Shown here: positions 1 to 9,682 of the stretch, piece after piece | Layout of the letters: every line of letters begins with the position of its first letter | How positions within the stretch are numbered: position 1 is the first letter of the stretch | Assembly (NCBI GenBank): GCA_019232795.1 | Contig: JAFANH010000027.1 | Coordinates: 62,001-126,000 of the forward strand | Length of the DNA: 64,000 nt | Direction of reading: 5' to 3' | From: Burkholderiaceae bacterium | GTDB taxonomy: Bacteria; Pseudomonadota; Gammaproteobacteria; Burkholderiales; Burkholderiaceae_D | The notes under the pieces: model-generated | What the model was told of the DNA's origin: nothing | Seen by the model: the letters and a program-made list of their open reading frames with translations, nothing else | Databases searched by the model: none | Position numbers and translations under genes: made by a program

Positions 1-102
1 GGCATAGGCGTGGTCATTGCCAACCCCTTCCGGGTCGGCGTCGCGGCCTATGCGGCAATCATGAATAGCTCCGCTTCCAGTACCATGCTAACTGAAGCGT
101 AA
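1..102 (+). CDS. C-terminal end of an unidentified protein (truncated by window edge)
   Basis: The first reading frame is open from base 1 to a TAA at 100-102 and gives 33 residues ending in SSTMLTEA. The visible part is rich in small and hydrophobic residues (GIGVVIANPF, then AAYAAIM), so it may be the end of a membrane or secreted protein, but the family cannot be recognised. It lies 21 bases before the next gene on the same strand. The only support is frame continuity and the sensible spacing to the downstream ribosome binding site. Confidence 0.4.
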   Translation, partial: GIGVVIANPFRVGVAAYAAIMNSSASSTMLTEA

Positions 103-123
103 TAAACACCGTAAGGAAGCCGC

Positions 124-1011
124 ATGCTGACAGAACACGAGTTGGAAGACGCCTACCTCGGGCAATTCATCCCGCTGCAATACCATCACAACATGCTGAT
201 GGATGCCAACCGCATGCAGCCGTTCAAGGCGGCAATCGAGCATGTCGTCAAGCCCGGCGCCAAGGTGCTGGAACTCGGCGGCGGCACCGGCGTGCTGTCG
301 TGGTTCGCCGCCGCTAAGGCGTCCAAGGTCTGGTGTGTGGAATTCAACCCGGAACTGGTGCGCGAAGCGAAAAAGCTGCTGGCCATGAACCCGCACGGCG
401 ACAAGGTCGAAGTGGTGCATGCCAATGCCTTCGAATACCTGCCGCCGGAACCGGTCGACGTCATGATCTGCGAAATGATCCACGTCGCCATGCTGCGGGA
501 AAAGCAGATCGAGATGGTGGAGTCGTTCAAGCGCCGCTATCTCGAACGCTTCGGCGGCCCGCTACCCATCATGATTCCCACGGCCGTGCTGATGGCGGTG
601 CAACCGCTGCAGCAGGACTACCACTTCGAAGGCTACTACGCCCCCATCGTGCAGGTGCAGGAGTTCAACGCCAACGAGTCTTCCGGCTCGCTGGAGCTGG
701 CGCGCCCCGAGCTGTATGCCATTCTCGACTTCACGCAGCCTATGTCGCAAGACATCGCCTGGGAAGGCGAATTCACGATGGAACAAAGCGGCACCGTCAA
801 CGCGCTGCGCTTCATCACCAAGAACGTGTTGGCGATCATGTTGGAACAGTCGTCAACCATAGACTGGCTGAACCGCTACATGGCCTTTCCACTGGCCGAA
901 CCGGTCGAAGTGCAAGCCGGCGACAAGCTGCGCGTGCGCTTCCACTACCGCATGGGCGGGTTGATCAGTTCCTTGCAGGAAGTGCTGGAGGCTGAGGTAG
1001 TAGGGCGCTGA
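124..1011 (+). CDS. SAM-dependent methyltransferase, PRMT-like
   Basis: This 295-residue protein carries a class I methyltransferase fold. Motif I, VLELGGGTG, lies at about residues 48-56 and an acidic residue ends the next strand (VWCVEFNPE). A PRMT-like segment CEMIHVAMLREKQ near residue 117 places two glutamates in the spacing expected of the double-E loop that binds the substrate guanidinium. The C-terminal half is beta-rich, as in arginine methyltransferases. The ATG at 124 follows an AAGGAAG ribosome binding site. Methyl transfer from SAM is well supported; protein arginine as the substrate is inference, since bacterial members of this fold are poorly characterised. Confidence 0.75.
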   Translation: MLTEHELEDAYLGQFIPLQYHHNMLMDANRMQPFKAAIEHVVKPGAKVLELGGGTGVLSWFAAAKASKVWCVEFNPELVREAKKLLAMNPHGDKVEVVHANAFEYLPPEPVDVMICEMIHVAMLREKQIEMVESFKRRYLERFGGPLPIMIPTAVLMAVQPLQQDYHFEGYYAPIVQVQEFNANESSGSLELARPELYAILDFTQPMSQDIAWEGEFTMEQSGTVNALRFITKNVLAIMLEQSSTIDWLNRYMAFPLAEPVEVQAGDKLRVRFHYRMGGLISSLQEVLEAEVVGR

Positions 1012-1024
1012 CGCAGTTCAGCGC
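1005..1024. terminator. Short hairpin overlapping the methyltransferase stop codon
   Basis: GCGCTGA at 1005-1011 is repeated in inverted form as TCAGCGC at 1018-1024 with a six-base loop. It overlaps the stop codon of the methyltransferase and sits just before the convergent response regulator gene. There is no T tract, so intrinsic termination is uncertain. Confidence 0.3.
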
Positions 1025-1038
1025 GTCACCCGGGCCTT

Positions 1039-1503
1039 TCATTGACCGGCGTCGCCCTCTGCGCCTGATTCCGGCGCTTCGCCGGCATTCTCCCCATTCG
1101 CCGCATCCTGCGTATCGAGCTTCGCCTGCTGCTTGCGCACCACCTTCAGGATCGCATTGCGGATGATGGCCATCACGGTGGCGCCCTTGAAGGGTTTGGC
1201 GATGAAGCCGTGCACGCCATGCTTGGTGGCGCCTTCTTCGATGGTGGCCGCCTCGAACTTGCCTGAGACCATGCAGATGATGGCCTTGGGCAGGGCAGTG
1301 CGGATTTCGTCGACCAGGGCCCAGCCGTCGTCGGCATAGGCGACGTCGACGCAGACCAGTTGCGGGTCCAGGCCTATCATCTTGGCCACGTTGGACGGGC
1401 TGGTGTTGGAATCGCCGATGACTTGGTGTCCGCCTTCGGTCAGGACGGTATGCAATAGGGCACGCGAGATGGCGTTGCCGTCGATAATCACTACTCTTAA
1501 CAT
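1039..1503 (-). CDS. Single-domain response regulator (CheY-like receiver)
   Basis: The 154-residue protein is a stand-alone receiver domain followed by a charged tail of about 30 residues with no output domain. Key residues are visible: Asp8 (VVIIDGN, with Gly replacing the usual second acidic residue), the phospho-accepting Asp53 in VCVDV, the switch Ser80 in CMVSGK, and Lys103 in IAKPF. Such proteins pass phosphoryl groups to other proteins or act by protein contact. No histidine kinase adjoins it, and its partner may be one of the hybrid kinases elsewhere in the window. It is convergent with the methyltransferase gene. Confidence 0.85.
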   Translation of the reverse strand: MLRVVIIDGNAISRALLHTVLTEGGHQVIGDSNTSPSNVAKMIGLDPQLVCVDVAYADDGWALVDEIRTALPKAIICMVSGKFEAATIEEGATKHGVHGFIAKPFKGATVMAIIRNAILKVVRKQQAKLDTQDAANGENAGEAPESGAEGDAGQ

Positions 1504-1784
1504 AGGCCGTTGGATGTGAAACGGGCCGTGGTTTTAGGTAGTGGTATGGTGGCCCTGAGCGGATATTAAATGAAAAAGGGGCAAGTCCCAAATTTGTGCG
1601 GGTCAAATAGTGGCGATCGGCCGCCAGTCAGTGTTATCTGCTAACTATGTCTGGACACGCCAGCGGCCTGTCCGTAAACTGCCTAGCTTGTGCATTCGCC
1701 ATCGGTCCATGCAGGTTTTTGCGATAAAATTGCAAATCTTGCAATGAAGATGAATGCGGTTGAGTGGCAGGCAGGGAGAGTTTT

Positions 1785-3134
1785 TTGGATAGCGCAGGTA
1801 AGGTCAAAACGGTAGGCGATACGGCGGCCAATGTAGTGGGTGATACTGCTGCGGCAGTGCGGCAGGCACGGCCGGCAAAGTTGAATTTCATCCTGGTATG
1901 CGTGTTCATCGACATGCTGGGCATAGGATTGGCGATTCCGGTCCTGCCTATCCTGGTGGGCGAATTCGTCGGCACCAAGGACTTGCAGGCGCACTGGTAT
2001 GGCATCCTGGTGACGGTGTTCGGGCTGTTGCAGTTCCTGTGCATGCCTATTCTGGGCGCCATCAGCGACAAGGTCGGCCGCCGTCCGGTCATGATGTATT
2101 CGATGGCCGGCATGTTCTTCAATTTCCTGGCGACCGCATGGGCGCCGTCTCTGGGCTTTTTGTTCGTCGGGCGCGTGATCGGCGGCATGTCGGCCGCCAG
2201 CATGTCGGTGGCGTCGGCCTATGCGTCCGATGTGTCGACCCCGGAAAACCGTGCCAAGAGCTTCGGCATGATAGGCGCGGCCTTCGGCCTCGGTTTCATA
2301 TGCGGCCCCATGCTGGGCGGTTTGCTGGGCAGCATCAACCTGCACTTGCCGTTTTTCGTGGCGGCTTGCCTGTGCGCTTGCAACCTGGTGTACGGCTACC
2401 TGGTGGTGCCGGAATCGCTGCCGCTCGACCGCCGCACGAAATTCTCGCTGGCCAAGGCCAATCCCTTCGCCTCGCTGGCGCGCCTGGCGGGGCGGCGCGA
2501 CATTCGCGGCCTGATCATCGTCTATGCTTTGGTCACGTTTGCGCAGGTCATGCTGCAATGTACCTGGGTGCTGTACACGCACTTCCGCTTCGATTGGGGA
2601 CCGGGTCAGAACGGCGCGGCGCTGTTTTGCGTAGGGCTGTCTTCCGCCGTGGTGCAGGCCGGGATGCTCAGCTATCTGATCCGCCGTTTCGGCGAGGTCA
2701 AGCTGTCGCTGCTGGGCCTGACCTCGGGCGCCATCACTTATTTGCTGTACGGCCTGGCGACGCATGGCTGGATGATGTATGTGTTCATCCTGTGCAATGT
2801 GCTGGCGTTTGCAGCCGGCCCGGCCTTGCAGGGCATCGTCTCGAAGGCAACCGACCCGCGCGAGCAGGGCGCGCTGATGGGGTCGCTGCAGTCGCTGATG
2901 AGTCTGGGGCAAGTCATCATTCCCTACATCGGCGCAGGCATCCTGGGCCAGGTCAGCCATTTCGCGGCGAGCGACTGGCGTGTGGGTACGACGTTTTACA
3001 TCAGCGCCATCATGCAGACGGTGGGACTGATATTTGCCTGGCGTTATTTCAAATCGCATAAAAGCGTGGAGCGTGCGGTTGATACGGCGGCGGCCGAAAC
3101 CGGAGAGACCGCAGCCAAGATAAGCAAAGCCTGA
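1785..3134 (+). CDS. MFS transporter, TetA-like drug:proton antiporter family
   Basis: The protein has about 12 hydrophobic segments. It carries the loop 2-3 motif A of the major facilitator superfamily ([13 protein letters not shown]) and the antiporter motif C in the fifth helix ([10 protein letters not shown]), which together point to a proton-driven exporter of the tetracycline/multidrug type. The frame is open from a GTG at 1764, but AGGGAG at 1773-1778 is well spaced only for a TTG at 1785, so that start is preferred and gives 449 residues. The N-terminal 30 residues are polar and precede the first helix. The substrate cannot be told from sequence. The dctA gene follows 50 bases downstream. 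Confidence 0.85.
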   Translation: MDSAGKVKTVGDTAANVVGDTAAAVRQARPAKLNFILVCVFIDMLGIGLAIPVLPILVGEFVGTKDLQAHWYGILVTVFGLLQFLCMPILGAISDKVGRRPVMMYSMAGMFFNFLATAWAPSLGFLFVGRVIGGMSAASMSVASAYASDVSTPENRAKSFGMIGAAFGLGFICGPMLGGLLGSINLHLPFFVAACLCACNLVYGYLVVPESLPLDRRTKFSLAKANPFASLARLAGRRDIRGLIIVYALVTFAQVMLQCTWVLYTHFRFDWGPGQNGAALFCVGLSSAVVQAGMLSYLIRRFGEVKLSLLGLTSGAITYLLYGLATHGWMMYVFILCNVLAFAAGPALQGIVSKATDPREQGALMGSLQSLMSLGQVIIPYIGAGILGQVSHFAASDWRVGTTFYISAIMQTVGLIFAWRYFKSHKSVERAVDTAAAETGETAAKISKA

Positions 3135-3184
3135 CAGCAGCCGACGGCGGCGCTCATCTACTGAAAACAAGAGAGGGAGACCCG

Positions 3185-4450
3185 ATGAAAAAGCCGTTCT
3201 ACAAAATTCTCTATGTACAGGTGCTGTTCGCGATCGCGCTGGGCGTCGCGTTCGGCGTGTTCTATCCCGACAATGCGGTGACCATGAAGCCGTTCGGCGA
3301 CGGCTTCATCAAGCTGATCAAAATGATCATCGCGCCGGTGATTTTCTGTACCGTCGTGTCCGGCATCGCCGGCATGGAAAACATGAAAAAGATGGGGCGG
3401 GTCGGCGCCAAGGCCTTGATCTATTTCGAGGTGGTGTCGACCATCGCGCTCATCATCGGCCTGGTGGTGTCGAACGTGCTGCGCCCCGGCGACGGCTTCG
3501 TGGCGGCGCCGGGCGCGATGGACCCCAACGCCGTGGCCGAATTCACTACCAAGGCCAAGCCGCTCTCGGCTGTGGAAATCCTGATGAACATCATTCCCGG
3601 CACCGTGGTGGATGCGTTCGCCAAGGGCGATATCCTGCAAGTGCTGCTGGTTTCCATTTTGTTCGGCCTCTCGCTTTCTTTCCTCGGGCCCAAGGGTAAA
3701 CCCATCGTCACGCTGATCGATGACCTGTCCAAGGCCATCTTCGGGGTGGTCGGCATCATCATGAAGGCCGCTCCGGTCGGCGCGTTCGGCGCCATGGCTT
3801 TCACCATCGGCAAATACGGCTTCCACGCGCTGGTGCCGCTTGCCAAGCTGATGGGCTCGTTCTACCTGACCGCGCTGCTGTTCATCCTGGTGGTGTTGGG
3901 CATCATTGCCAAGGCCACCGGCTTTTCCATTCTGCGCTACCTGGCTTACATCAAGGAAGAACTGCTGATCGTGCTCGGCACCAGTTCCTCGGAAAGCGCC
4001 TTGCCCTCGCTCATGACCAAGCTGGAAAAGCTCGGTTGCGCCAAGTCCGTGGTCGGCCTGGTGGTGCCGACCGGATATTCGTTCAACCTCGACGGCACCA
4101 ATATCTACATGACCATGGCCGCCCTGTTCGTGGCGCAGGCAACCAATACCGATCTCACCTTGACCCAGCAGCTGACCATACTCGGCGTTGCCATGTTGAC
4201 GTCCAAGGGCGCGTCGGGCGTAACAGGCGCCGGCTTCATCACGTTGGCGGCAACGCTGGCCGTGGTGCCGACCATCCCCGTGGCCGGCATGGCGCTGATC
4301 CTCGGCATCGACCGCTTCATGAGCGAATGCCGCGCGTTGACCAACTTCATCGGCAACGGCGTCGCCACTATCGTGGTGTCGGCCTGGGAGCATGAACTGG
4401 ACCGCAAGACCCTGGGCGAGGAACTTGCTGCGGGATCGGGTACGCACTGA
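3185..4450 (+). CDS. dctA: C4-dicarboxylate transporter DctA
   Basis: This 421-residue inner-membrane protein belongs to the dicarboxylate/amino acid:cation symporter family. It shows the serine-rich re-entrant hairpin signature [12 protein letters not shown] at about residues 260-272 and the NLDGTNIYM motif in the seventh helix that forms the substrate and cation site. The N-terminus [15 protein letters not shown] and the family-typical length match DctA, which imports succinate, fumarate and malate. A GAGAGGGAG ribosome binding site precedes the ATG. DctA is often controlled by a DctBD sensor pair, which is not in this window. A fumarase gene lies about 55 kb away, not in the same unit. Confidence 0.93.
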   Translation: MKKPFYKILYVQVLFAIALGVAFGVFYPDNAVTMKPFGDGFIKLIKMIIAPVIFCTVVSGIAGMENMKKMGRVGAKALIYFEVVSTIALIIGLVVSNVLRPGDGFVAAPGAMDPNAVAEFTTKAKPLSAVEILMNIIPGTVVDAFAKGDILQVLLVSILFGLSLSFLGPKGKPIVTLIDDLSKAIFGVVGIIMKAAPVGAFGAMAFTIGKYGFHALVPLAKLMGSFYLTALLFILVVLGIIAKATGFSILRYLAYIKEELLIVLGTSSSESALPSLMTKLEKLGCAKSVVGLVVPTGYSFNLDGTNIYMTMAALFVAQATNTDLTLTQQLTILGVAMLTSKGASGVTGAGFITLAATLAVVPTIPVAGMALILGIDRFMSECRALTNFIGNGVATIVVSAWEHELDRKTLGEELAAGSGTH

Positions 4451-4457
4451 GTCCGGC

Positions 4458-4970
4458 ATGGCGGTTGTGCTCAATACGGCGCGCCTGACGCTGCGTCCGC
4501 TCAAGGTCGAGCACGCGGCGTTCTGGCTGCGCCTGGTCAACGATGCGGCTTTCCTGCAGTTCATCGGCGACAAAGGCTTGCACACACTGGACGATGCGCA
4601 CCGCTCGATAGCGGAAGGGCCGGTGGCCTTGTTCGCCGAGCGCAAGATTGGCCACTTCCTGGTGCAGCGCAAGGAAGATGGCGCTGCATTGGGTACGTGC
4701 GGATTGATCAAGCGCGATGCGCTCGATGACATCGATCTGGGCTATGCCTTTCTGCCCGAATACCGGGGACAGGGTTTTGCGTTCGAGGCGGCGACGGCCA
4801 TGCTCGATTACGCCAGGGACGAGATCGGCCTCAAGCGCCTGGTGGCGATCGTCAGCCCGGACAACGAAGCCTCCGTCAAACTGCTGGAAAGGCTGGGTAT
4901 GCGGTTCGAGCGCATGCTGATGTTGAAGGAACCGGACGATATGGTGAAGTTGTTTGGACGCCGTTTGTGA
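4458..4970 (+). CDS. GNAT-family N-acetyltransferase, RimJ/RimL-like
   Basis: The ATG at 4458 begins MAVVLNTARLTLRPL, the classic start of RimJ/RimL-type acetyltransferases, and gives 170 residues. The acetyl-CoA loop is recognisable in YRGQGFAFEA, followed by helix and strand RLVAIVSPDNEASVKLLERLGM. It lies 7 bases after dctA and its stop codon is one base before the next start, so the three genes probably share a transcript. Ribosomal protein N-termini are the known substrates of RimJ/L, but many relatives act on small molecules, and the substrate here is unknown. Confidence 0.85.
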   Translation: MAVVLNTARLTLRPLKVEHAAFWLRLVNDAAFLQFIGDKGLHTLDDAHRSIAEGPVALFAERKIGHFLVQRKEDGAALGTCGLIKRDALDDIDLGYAFLPEYRGQGFAFEAATAMLDYARDEIGLKRLVAIVSPDNEASVKLLERLGMRFERMLMLKEPDDMVKLFGRRL

Positions 4971-4971
4971 C

Positions 4972-7221
4972 ATGAAAAAAATATTCAAGCTGCCGCATCG
5001 CGCCTTGCTCTTGTACGACAGGAAGCTGCCTGTGCTGGCGGCCGCAACGCTGTCGGTCGTGCTCGGCTGCCTGTCGCTGGTCGCCCTGGATGCCTGGCAG
5101 CTGTGGCGCGAGCGCAGCGCCGATATGCACGAGTCGGAAATCTTCGCATCCAACCTGGCGCGCTCGCTGGCCCAGCACGTCGAAGACATGGTGCTGACTT
5201 CCGACATTACGCTGCGGGAAATGGTGGAGAACATGGAGGCCGACGGCGCTTCGCCACGGGCGCGTGCGCGCTTGCACGCCATGTTGGCCGACCGGATAAA
5301 GGCCACCGAATGGCTGCGCAGCCTGTCCGTGTATGACGAGAAAGGGCGCTGGATCGTCAACTCCGAGCTGGCCGACCCGCCTTACCGCGACAATTCCGAC
5401 CGCGAGTACTTCATCTACCACAGCAGCCATGCCGAGCGCGGCCCTCTGATCGGCCTGCCGGTGCGCAGCAAGACCAGGGGCGACTGGATCGTCACGGTCT
5501 CGCGCCGTATCGACCACGCGGACGGCAGCTTTGCCGGCGTCGCGCTGGCGACGATCAGCCTCGATTACATCAAGCAGTTCTACTCCACTTTCGACATCGG
5601 CCCCCACGGTGCGATTCTGCTGGCGCGCGACACAGGCGCCATCCTGACGCGTTTTCCCTTCGACGAGAGCCTGATCGGCAAGGATCTGTCCAAAGGGCGG
5701 CTGTTTCAGGATTACCTGAAAAAATCGCAGTTCGGTACAGCCCGGATCACGTCCATGCTTGACGGCGTGGAACGGCTCAACGGATACCGCCATCTCGATC
5801 ACTATCCGCTGGTGATCGACGTGGCCCTGTCGACAGACGATATCCTCGACCATTGGTACACTGAAGTGTGGGTGCATGTGGCGGGGGTCGGCATCCTGGT
5901 GGTGGCGCTCGGCGCCATCGGCTATCGCATGATCGTGCAGATCTACCTGCGCATGCAGACGCAGAAGAAGTTGCGGGAAAGCGAGCGGCGCCTGCGCATG
6001 ATTGCCGACAACATGCCGGCCTTCATCGCCTATGTCGACCGCGATCAGAAATATCGCTTCTGCAATGCCTACTACGTCGACGAATTCGACCGGCCGATGG
6101 AGCAGTTACTGGGCCGCAGCATGCGCGAACTGTTCGGCGAAGAGGCCTATGCTACTGTCGCGCCCTATGTCGAACGTGCGCTGGCCGGAGAAACCGTCAA
6201 CTTCGAGCGCCATGCGCCGGAACGCGGAGCGGACAGCTATTCGCTCTATCACTATGCGCCTGATGTCGACCAGGACGGGCAGGTATGGGGTTTTTACGCA
6301 CTCGTGCTCGACATTACGCCGCGCAAACTGGCCGAACTGCGGCTCGCCTCGCGCGAAAAGCTGCTGCGCGCGCTGACCGACAACCTGCCGGCGCTGGTCA
6401 GCTATATCGATGGCGAAGAGCGCTTTCAGTTCAACAACCAGCCGTATGAAGCCTGGCTGGGCAAGCCCTTGTCGGAAATCACGGGGCATTGGGTGAAAGA
6501 CGCGGTAGGCGAGGAATCCTACTTCAAGTACAAGCGCTTCTACGACAAGGCCATGACCGGCAGGAAGGTCGATTTTGCTTTCGCTGCCGACCGCGACGGC
6601 GGCAAGCGCTACTACAATGCAGCCTACATTCCGCAATTCGATGAAAATGGCCGGGTGGTCGGTGTCTGCAGCATGATCAACGATATCACCGAGCTGAAAA
6701 AAGTCGAACTCAAGCTGATCAAGCTGGCGCGTGTCGATGCGCTCACCGGTTTGCCAAACCGGGTGCGTTTCGACGAGAACCTGCATGCCGCGATGGCGCG
6801 CAGCCGCCGCACCGGCGCGCAGATGGCCCTGATGTACCTCGATATCGACCGCTTCAAGAGCATCAACGACACTTACGGCCATCAGGCCGGGGACGAGGCC
6901 TTGTGCGAATTCGCCAAGCGCCTGACGGCCTCGGTGCGCAAGACCGACAGCGTGGCGCGCTTGTCCGGCGACGAATTCGTGATCATCCTGGAAGACATGA
7001 AGACGCGCGACGAGGCCGAGATAGTCGCCAACAAGATCCTGAAATCGATGGAACCTGAATTCAGGCTGATGGGGCACGCCTATGGCATCACGACCAGCAT
7101 AGGCATTGCCATCCTGCGTCAAGACGATGTCGACCAGCAGACCATTCTGCGCCGCGCCGACCAGGCTTTGTATCAAGCCAAATCGGACGGCCGCAGCATC
7201 TATCGCTTTGCCGCGGACTGA
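4972..7221 (+). CDS. Membrane diguanylate cyclase with periplasmic sensor, two PAS and GGDEF domains
   Basis: Two transmembrane helices (about residues 18-43 and 300-325) flank a periplasmic region resembling a dCache/PDC sensor. Two PAS domains follow (about 340-460 and 465-585), then a C-terminal GGDEF domain starting DALTGLPNRVRF. The active-site motif reads SGDEF rather than GGDEF, a substitution usually compatible with activity. An inhibitory-site RxxD (RKTD) stands five residues before it. The product should therefore make cyclic di-GMP from GTP in response to an extracytoplasmic and possibly a redox or ligand cue. The ATG at 4972 is one base after the acetyltransferase stop codon, suggesting translational coupling. 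Confidence 0.9.
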   Translation: MKKIFKLPHRALLLYDRKLPVLAAATLSVVLGCLSLVALDAWQLWRERSADMHESEIFASNLARSLAQHVEDMVLTSDITLREMVENMEADGASPRARARLHAMLADRIKATEWLRSLSVYDEKGRWIVNSELADPPYRDNSDREYFIYHSSHAERGPLIGLPVRSKTRGDWIVTVSRRIDHADGSFAGVALATISLDYIKQFYSTFDIGPHGAILLARDTGAILTRFPFDESLIGKDLSKGRLFQDYLKKSQFGTARITSMLDGVERLNGYRHLDHYPLVIDVALSTDDILDHWYTEVWVHVAGVGILVVALGAIGYRMIVQIYLRMQTQKKLRESERRLRMIADNMPAFIAYVDRDQKYRFCNAYYVDEFDRPMEQLLGRSMRELFGEEAYATVAPYVERALAGETVNFERHAPERGADSYSLYHYAPDVDQDGQVWGFYALVLDITPRKLAELRLASREKLLRALTDNLPALVSYIDGEERFQFNNQPYEAWLGKPLSEITGHWVKDAVGEESYFKYKRFYDKAMTGRKVDFAFAADRDGGKRYYNAAYIPQFDENGRVVGVCSMINDITELKKVELKLIKLARVDALTGLPNRVRFDENLHAAMARSRRTGAQMALMYLDIDRFKSINDTYGHQAGDEALCEFAKRLTASVRKTDSVARLSGDEFVIILEDMKTRDEAEIVANKILKSMEPEFRLMGHAYGITTSIGIAILRQDDVDQQTILRRADQALYQAKSDGRSIYRFAAD

Positions 7222-7242
7222 GTCGGGCAAGGCGGGCGGCGC

Positions 7243-7563
7243 ATGACCGTGGATTGGCAGATTGGCGGATGGCAGATGAGTGGATGGCAGGCAGTGCCAT
7301 GGATCGCCGCACTGTATGCGGCGATGAGCGTGGCGGCGTTTGCTGCGATAGGACGCGACAAGGCGGCAGCGCGGCGCGGCGAACGCAGGATCGCCGAAAT
7401 CCACCTGCATCTGTTGAGCGTCGGCGGCGGCTGGGCCGGGACCTGGCTGGCCTGCCGCGTTTTTCGGCATAAGACGCAAAAGCGCGCGTTTCGACGGATG
7501 TTCCGACTGGCGGCCGCGGCCAATTGTGCAGCCTTGGCCGGCTTGTTGTATCTTCTCGCCTGA
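7243..7563 (+). CDS. DUF1294 small membrane protein
   Basis: The 106-residue protein has a short tryptophan-rich leader containing a WQ repeat, then hydrophobic segments around residues 20-38 and 85-105. Between them lies the DUF1294-type core: IGRDKAAARRGERRI, GGGWAGTWLACRVFRHKTQK. In this family the segment before the HKTxK motif carries conserved glycines and a basic cluster. Function is unknown; in other bacteria the domain is often fused to a cold-shock domain, which is absent here. It lies 21 bases after the cyclase gene, so it may be the last gene of that transcript. An ATG at 7276 is a possible alternative start. Confidence 0.7.
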   Translation: MTVDWQIGGWQMSGWQAVPWIAALYAAMSVAAFAAIGRDKAAARRGERRIAEIHLHLLSVGGGWAGTWLACRVFRHKTQKRAFRRMFRLAAAANCAALAGLLYLLA

Positions 7564-7622
7564 GTTGATGCCTGCTGGCGTTGAAGCTCAGCGCGGCTGA
7601 CGAAAAGAAAGTGGATAGGTCC

Positions 7623-9236
7623 ATGAAAAATACCAGCGCCGCATCCCATGCTTCCTCAGGCCCCACATTGTCCCGCAGGGAATTCCTGTATCGCGCGGCT
7701 GCGGTCGGCGGCACCGGCCTGCTGCTCAACACGCTCAATGCCTGGGGCGCCAGCGTCGGCTCTACCGAGAATGGACCGCCGGCGTTAAGCGGTGACGGCA
7801 AGGGCAAGACCATTATCATCCTGGGCGCCGGCCTCGCCGGCATGACCGCCGCGTATGAGCTGGGCAAGCTGGGCTACACCTGCCGCATCCTGGAAGCGCG
7901 CGACTTCGCCGGCGGGCGCTGCCAGACAGCGCGCAAGGGGTTCACGCTCAAGGAATACGGCGGCGAAGAGCAAGTCTGTCAATTCGACGAAGGCCAGTAC
8001 ATCAATCACGGTCCCTGGCGCATTCCGTACAACCATCAGTCGACATTGCACTACACCAAGCTGTTCCAGGTGCCGCTGGAAATCATGGTCAACGACAATG
8101 ACGTCGCCTGGGTCTACCGCGAAGGCGCACCTGGCCCGCTCTTGAACCGGCGTGTGCGCCAGCTCGAAATCAAGGCCGACATGCGCGGCCACGTGGCGGA
8201 GTTGCTGGCCAAGGCCGTCAAAGACGACAAGCTCGACAATGAACTGACGGTCGAAGACAAGCGCCTGCTGCTCAATTACTTGGCCCATGAGGGACATTTG
8301 TCCAAGAACGACCTGAAATACCGCGGCGGCGAGGGGCGCGGCTTCAAGGTCTATCCGGGTGCCGGCACCGACCCCGGACCCGGCATGGAGTCCGACCCGC
8401 TCGGCTTCAAGGAATTGCTGGGGTCCGAGCTTGGCAACGTCTACAGCGGGGTGCATGAAATCTGGCAGCAAGCCACCATGTTCCAACCGGTGGGCGGCAT
8501 GGACAGCATTGCCAAGGCCTTCGAAAAGCGCGTCGGCAAGGACATCCGCTACGGCACCATCGTGCAGGCCATCCGCCAGCAAGAGGATGGCGTCAGCATC
8601 GACTACCGCGACGCGGTCACCGGCGCTACCGGCAGCGTGCATGGCGATTTCTGTCTTTGTACCTTGCCGCTCTCGGTTATGGGCAGTATCGCCAACGACT
8701 TCTCGCCGCAATTCAAGGAAGCGCTGCGCGCTGCGCCCTACCTGCCGGTCGGTAAAATCGGCTTGCAAATGAAGCGCCGTTTCTGGGAAGAGGACGATTT
8801 CATCTACGGCGGCCACATCCGCACCAACTTTCAGGGCATCGGCGACATCACGCTGCCGTCCACCGGCTGGCAAAGCCAGAAGGGTGTGCTGCTCGGTTAC
8901 TACAACTTCGCCAGCCAGGCTACCGAAATCAGCGCCATGTCGCTGCAGGAGCGCACAGACTTTGCGCTGGCGGCCGGGCAAAAAATCTTCCCCAGCTATC
9001 GCGAATCGTGCGAAGCGGCGTTCTCGGTGGCCTGGCACCGCGTGCCCTACAACCTGGGCGGCTGGGCCACCTGGACGCCGGAAGCGCGCAAGACCGCCTA
9101 TCCCTTGCTATGGCAGGGCGAAGGGCGGGTGTTGCTGGCCGGCGAGCACATGAGTTACCTCGGCGGCTGGCAAGCCGGCGCGATCGAATCGGCTTGGCAG
9201 CAGGTCGCAAAAATTCATCAACGGATGGGTGCATGA
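7623..9236 (+). CDS. Tat-exported FAD-dependent amine oxidase
   Basis: The 537-residue protein starts with a twin-arginine signal, SRREFL at residues 17-22, followed by a hydrophobic stretch. The FAD-binding Rossmann motif GAGLAGMTAAYE follows, with an acidic residue in RILEARDFAGGR, as in flavin monoamine and L-amino-acid oxidases. The C-terminal GGWQAGAIESAW is the second FAD-contact segment of this family. It probably oxidises an amine in the periplasm; the substrate is not determined. The frame is open to a TTG at 7581, but the ATG at 7623 places the Tat motif at a normal distance. Its stop codon overlaps the start of a cytochrome c gene, suggesting electrons go to the respiratory chain. 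Confidence 0.85.
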   Translation: MKNTSAASHASSGPTLSRREFLYRAAAVGGTGLLLNTLNAWGASVGSTENGPPALSGDGKGKTIIILGAGLAGMTAAYELGKLGYTCRILEARDFAGGRCQTARKGFTLKEYGGEEQVCQFDEGQYINHGPWRIPYNHQSTLHYTKLFQVPLEIMVNDNDVAWVYREGAPGPLLNRRVRQLEIKADMRGHVAELLAKAVKDDKLDNELTVEDKRLLLNYLAHEGHLSKNDLKYRGGEGRGFKVYPGAGTDPGPGMESDPLGFKELLGSELGNVYSGVHEIWQQATMFQPVGGMDSIAKAFEKRVGKDIRYGTIVQAIRQQEDGVSIDYRDAVTGATGSVHGDFCLCTLPLSVMGSIANDFSPQFKEALRAAPYLPVGKIGLQMKRRFWEEDDFIYGGHIRTNFQGIGDITLPSTGWQSQKGVLLGYYNFASQATEISAMSLQERTDFALAAGQKIFPSYRESCEAAFSVAWHRVPYNLGGWATWTPEARKTAYPLLWQGEGRVLLAGEHMSYLGGWQAGAIESAWQQVAKIHQRMGA

Positions 9237-9661
9237 AGACAATCTGGAAGGGAATGCTGTTCGCCGGCTTGCTGGCATCGAGCGTGGCATCAAGCCTGGT
9301 ATCGAGCCCGGCTCTGGCCGAAGACCTCGACGGAGCGACGCTGTTCCGCAAGCGCTGTTCGGCTTGCCACCAGCCGGACGGCCAGGGTATACCCGGCGCC
9401 TTCCCCGCGCTGGCGGGCAATGCCTTCGTACAGGGCGACGGCGATGCGGTCGCCAGCGTGCTTTTGAGCGGGCGCGGCGGCATGCCGAATTTCAGCGGGC
9501 AGCTGGCCGACCGCGACATTGCCGCCGTGCTGAGCTTCGTGCGCAGTTCCTGGGGCAACCAGGCGCCGCCGCTCAGTGCCGAGCAAGTGGCGGCCTTGCG
9601 CGCGCGCCTGCATGCCAATGCCTACGACCCCGCGCCACCGGGCGGCGGGCGCGGGCATTGA
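9233..9661 (+). CDS. Periplasmic c-type cytochrome
   Basis: The gene starts in an ATGA overlap with the amine oxidase stop codon and encodes 142 residues. A Sec signal peptide ends near SSPALAEDL. The mature protein has one haem-attachment motif, CSACH, and a probable axial methionine in GGMPNF, which fits a class I monohaem cytochrome such as those that accept electrons from periplasmic dehydrogenases. The C-terminal tail is proline- and glycine-rich. The overlap implies translational coupling and equimolar production with the amine oxidase, so it is the likely electron acceptor of that enzyme. That pairing is inference from gene order. Confidence 0.9.
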   Translation: MKTIWKGMLFAGLLASSVASSLVSSPALAEDLDGATLFRKRCSACHQPDGQGIPGAFPALAGNAFVQGDGDAVASVLLSGRGGMPNFSGQLADRDIAAVLSFVRSSWGNQAPPLSAEQVAALRARLHANAYDPAPPGGGRGH

Positions 9662-9682
9662 GCAGAGCACTGACGAAAGTCG

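Noticed and set aside
1683-3170. Minus-strand frame of 495 codons opposite the MFS transporter
   Set aside because: Antisense shadow; the MFS motifs A and C are on the plus strand.
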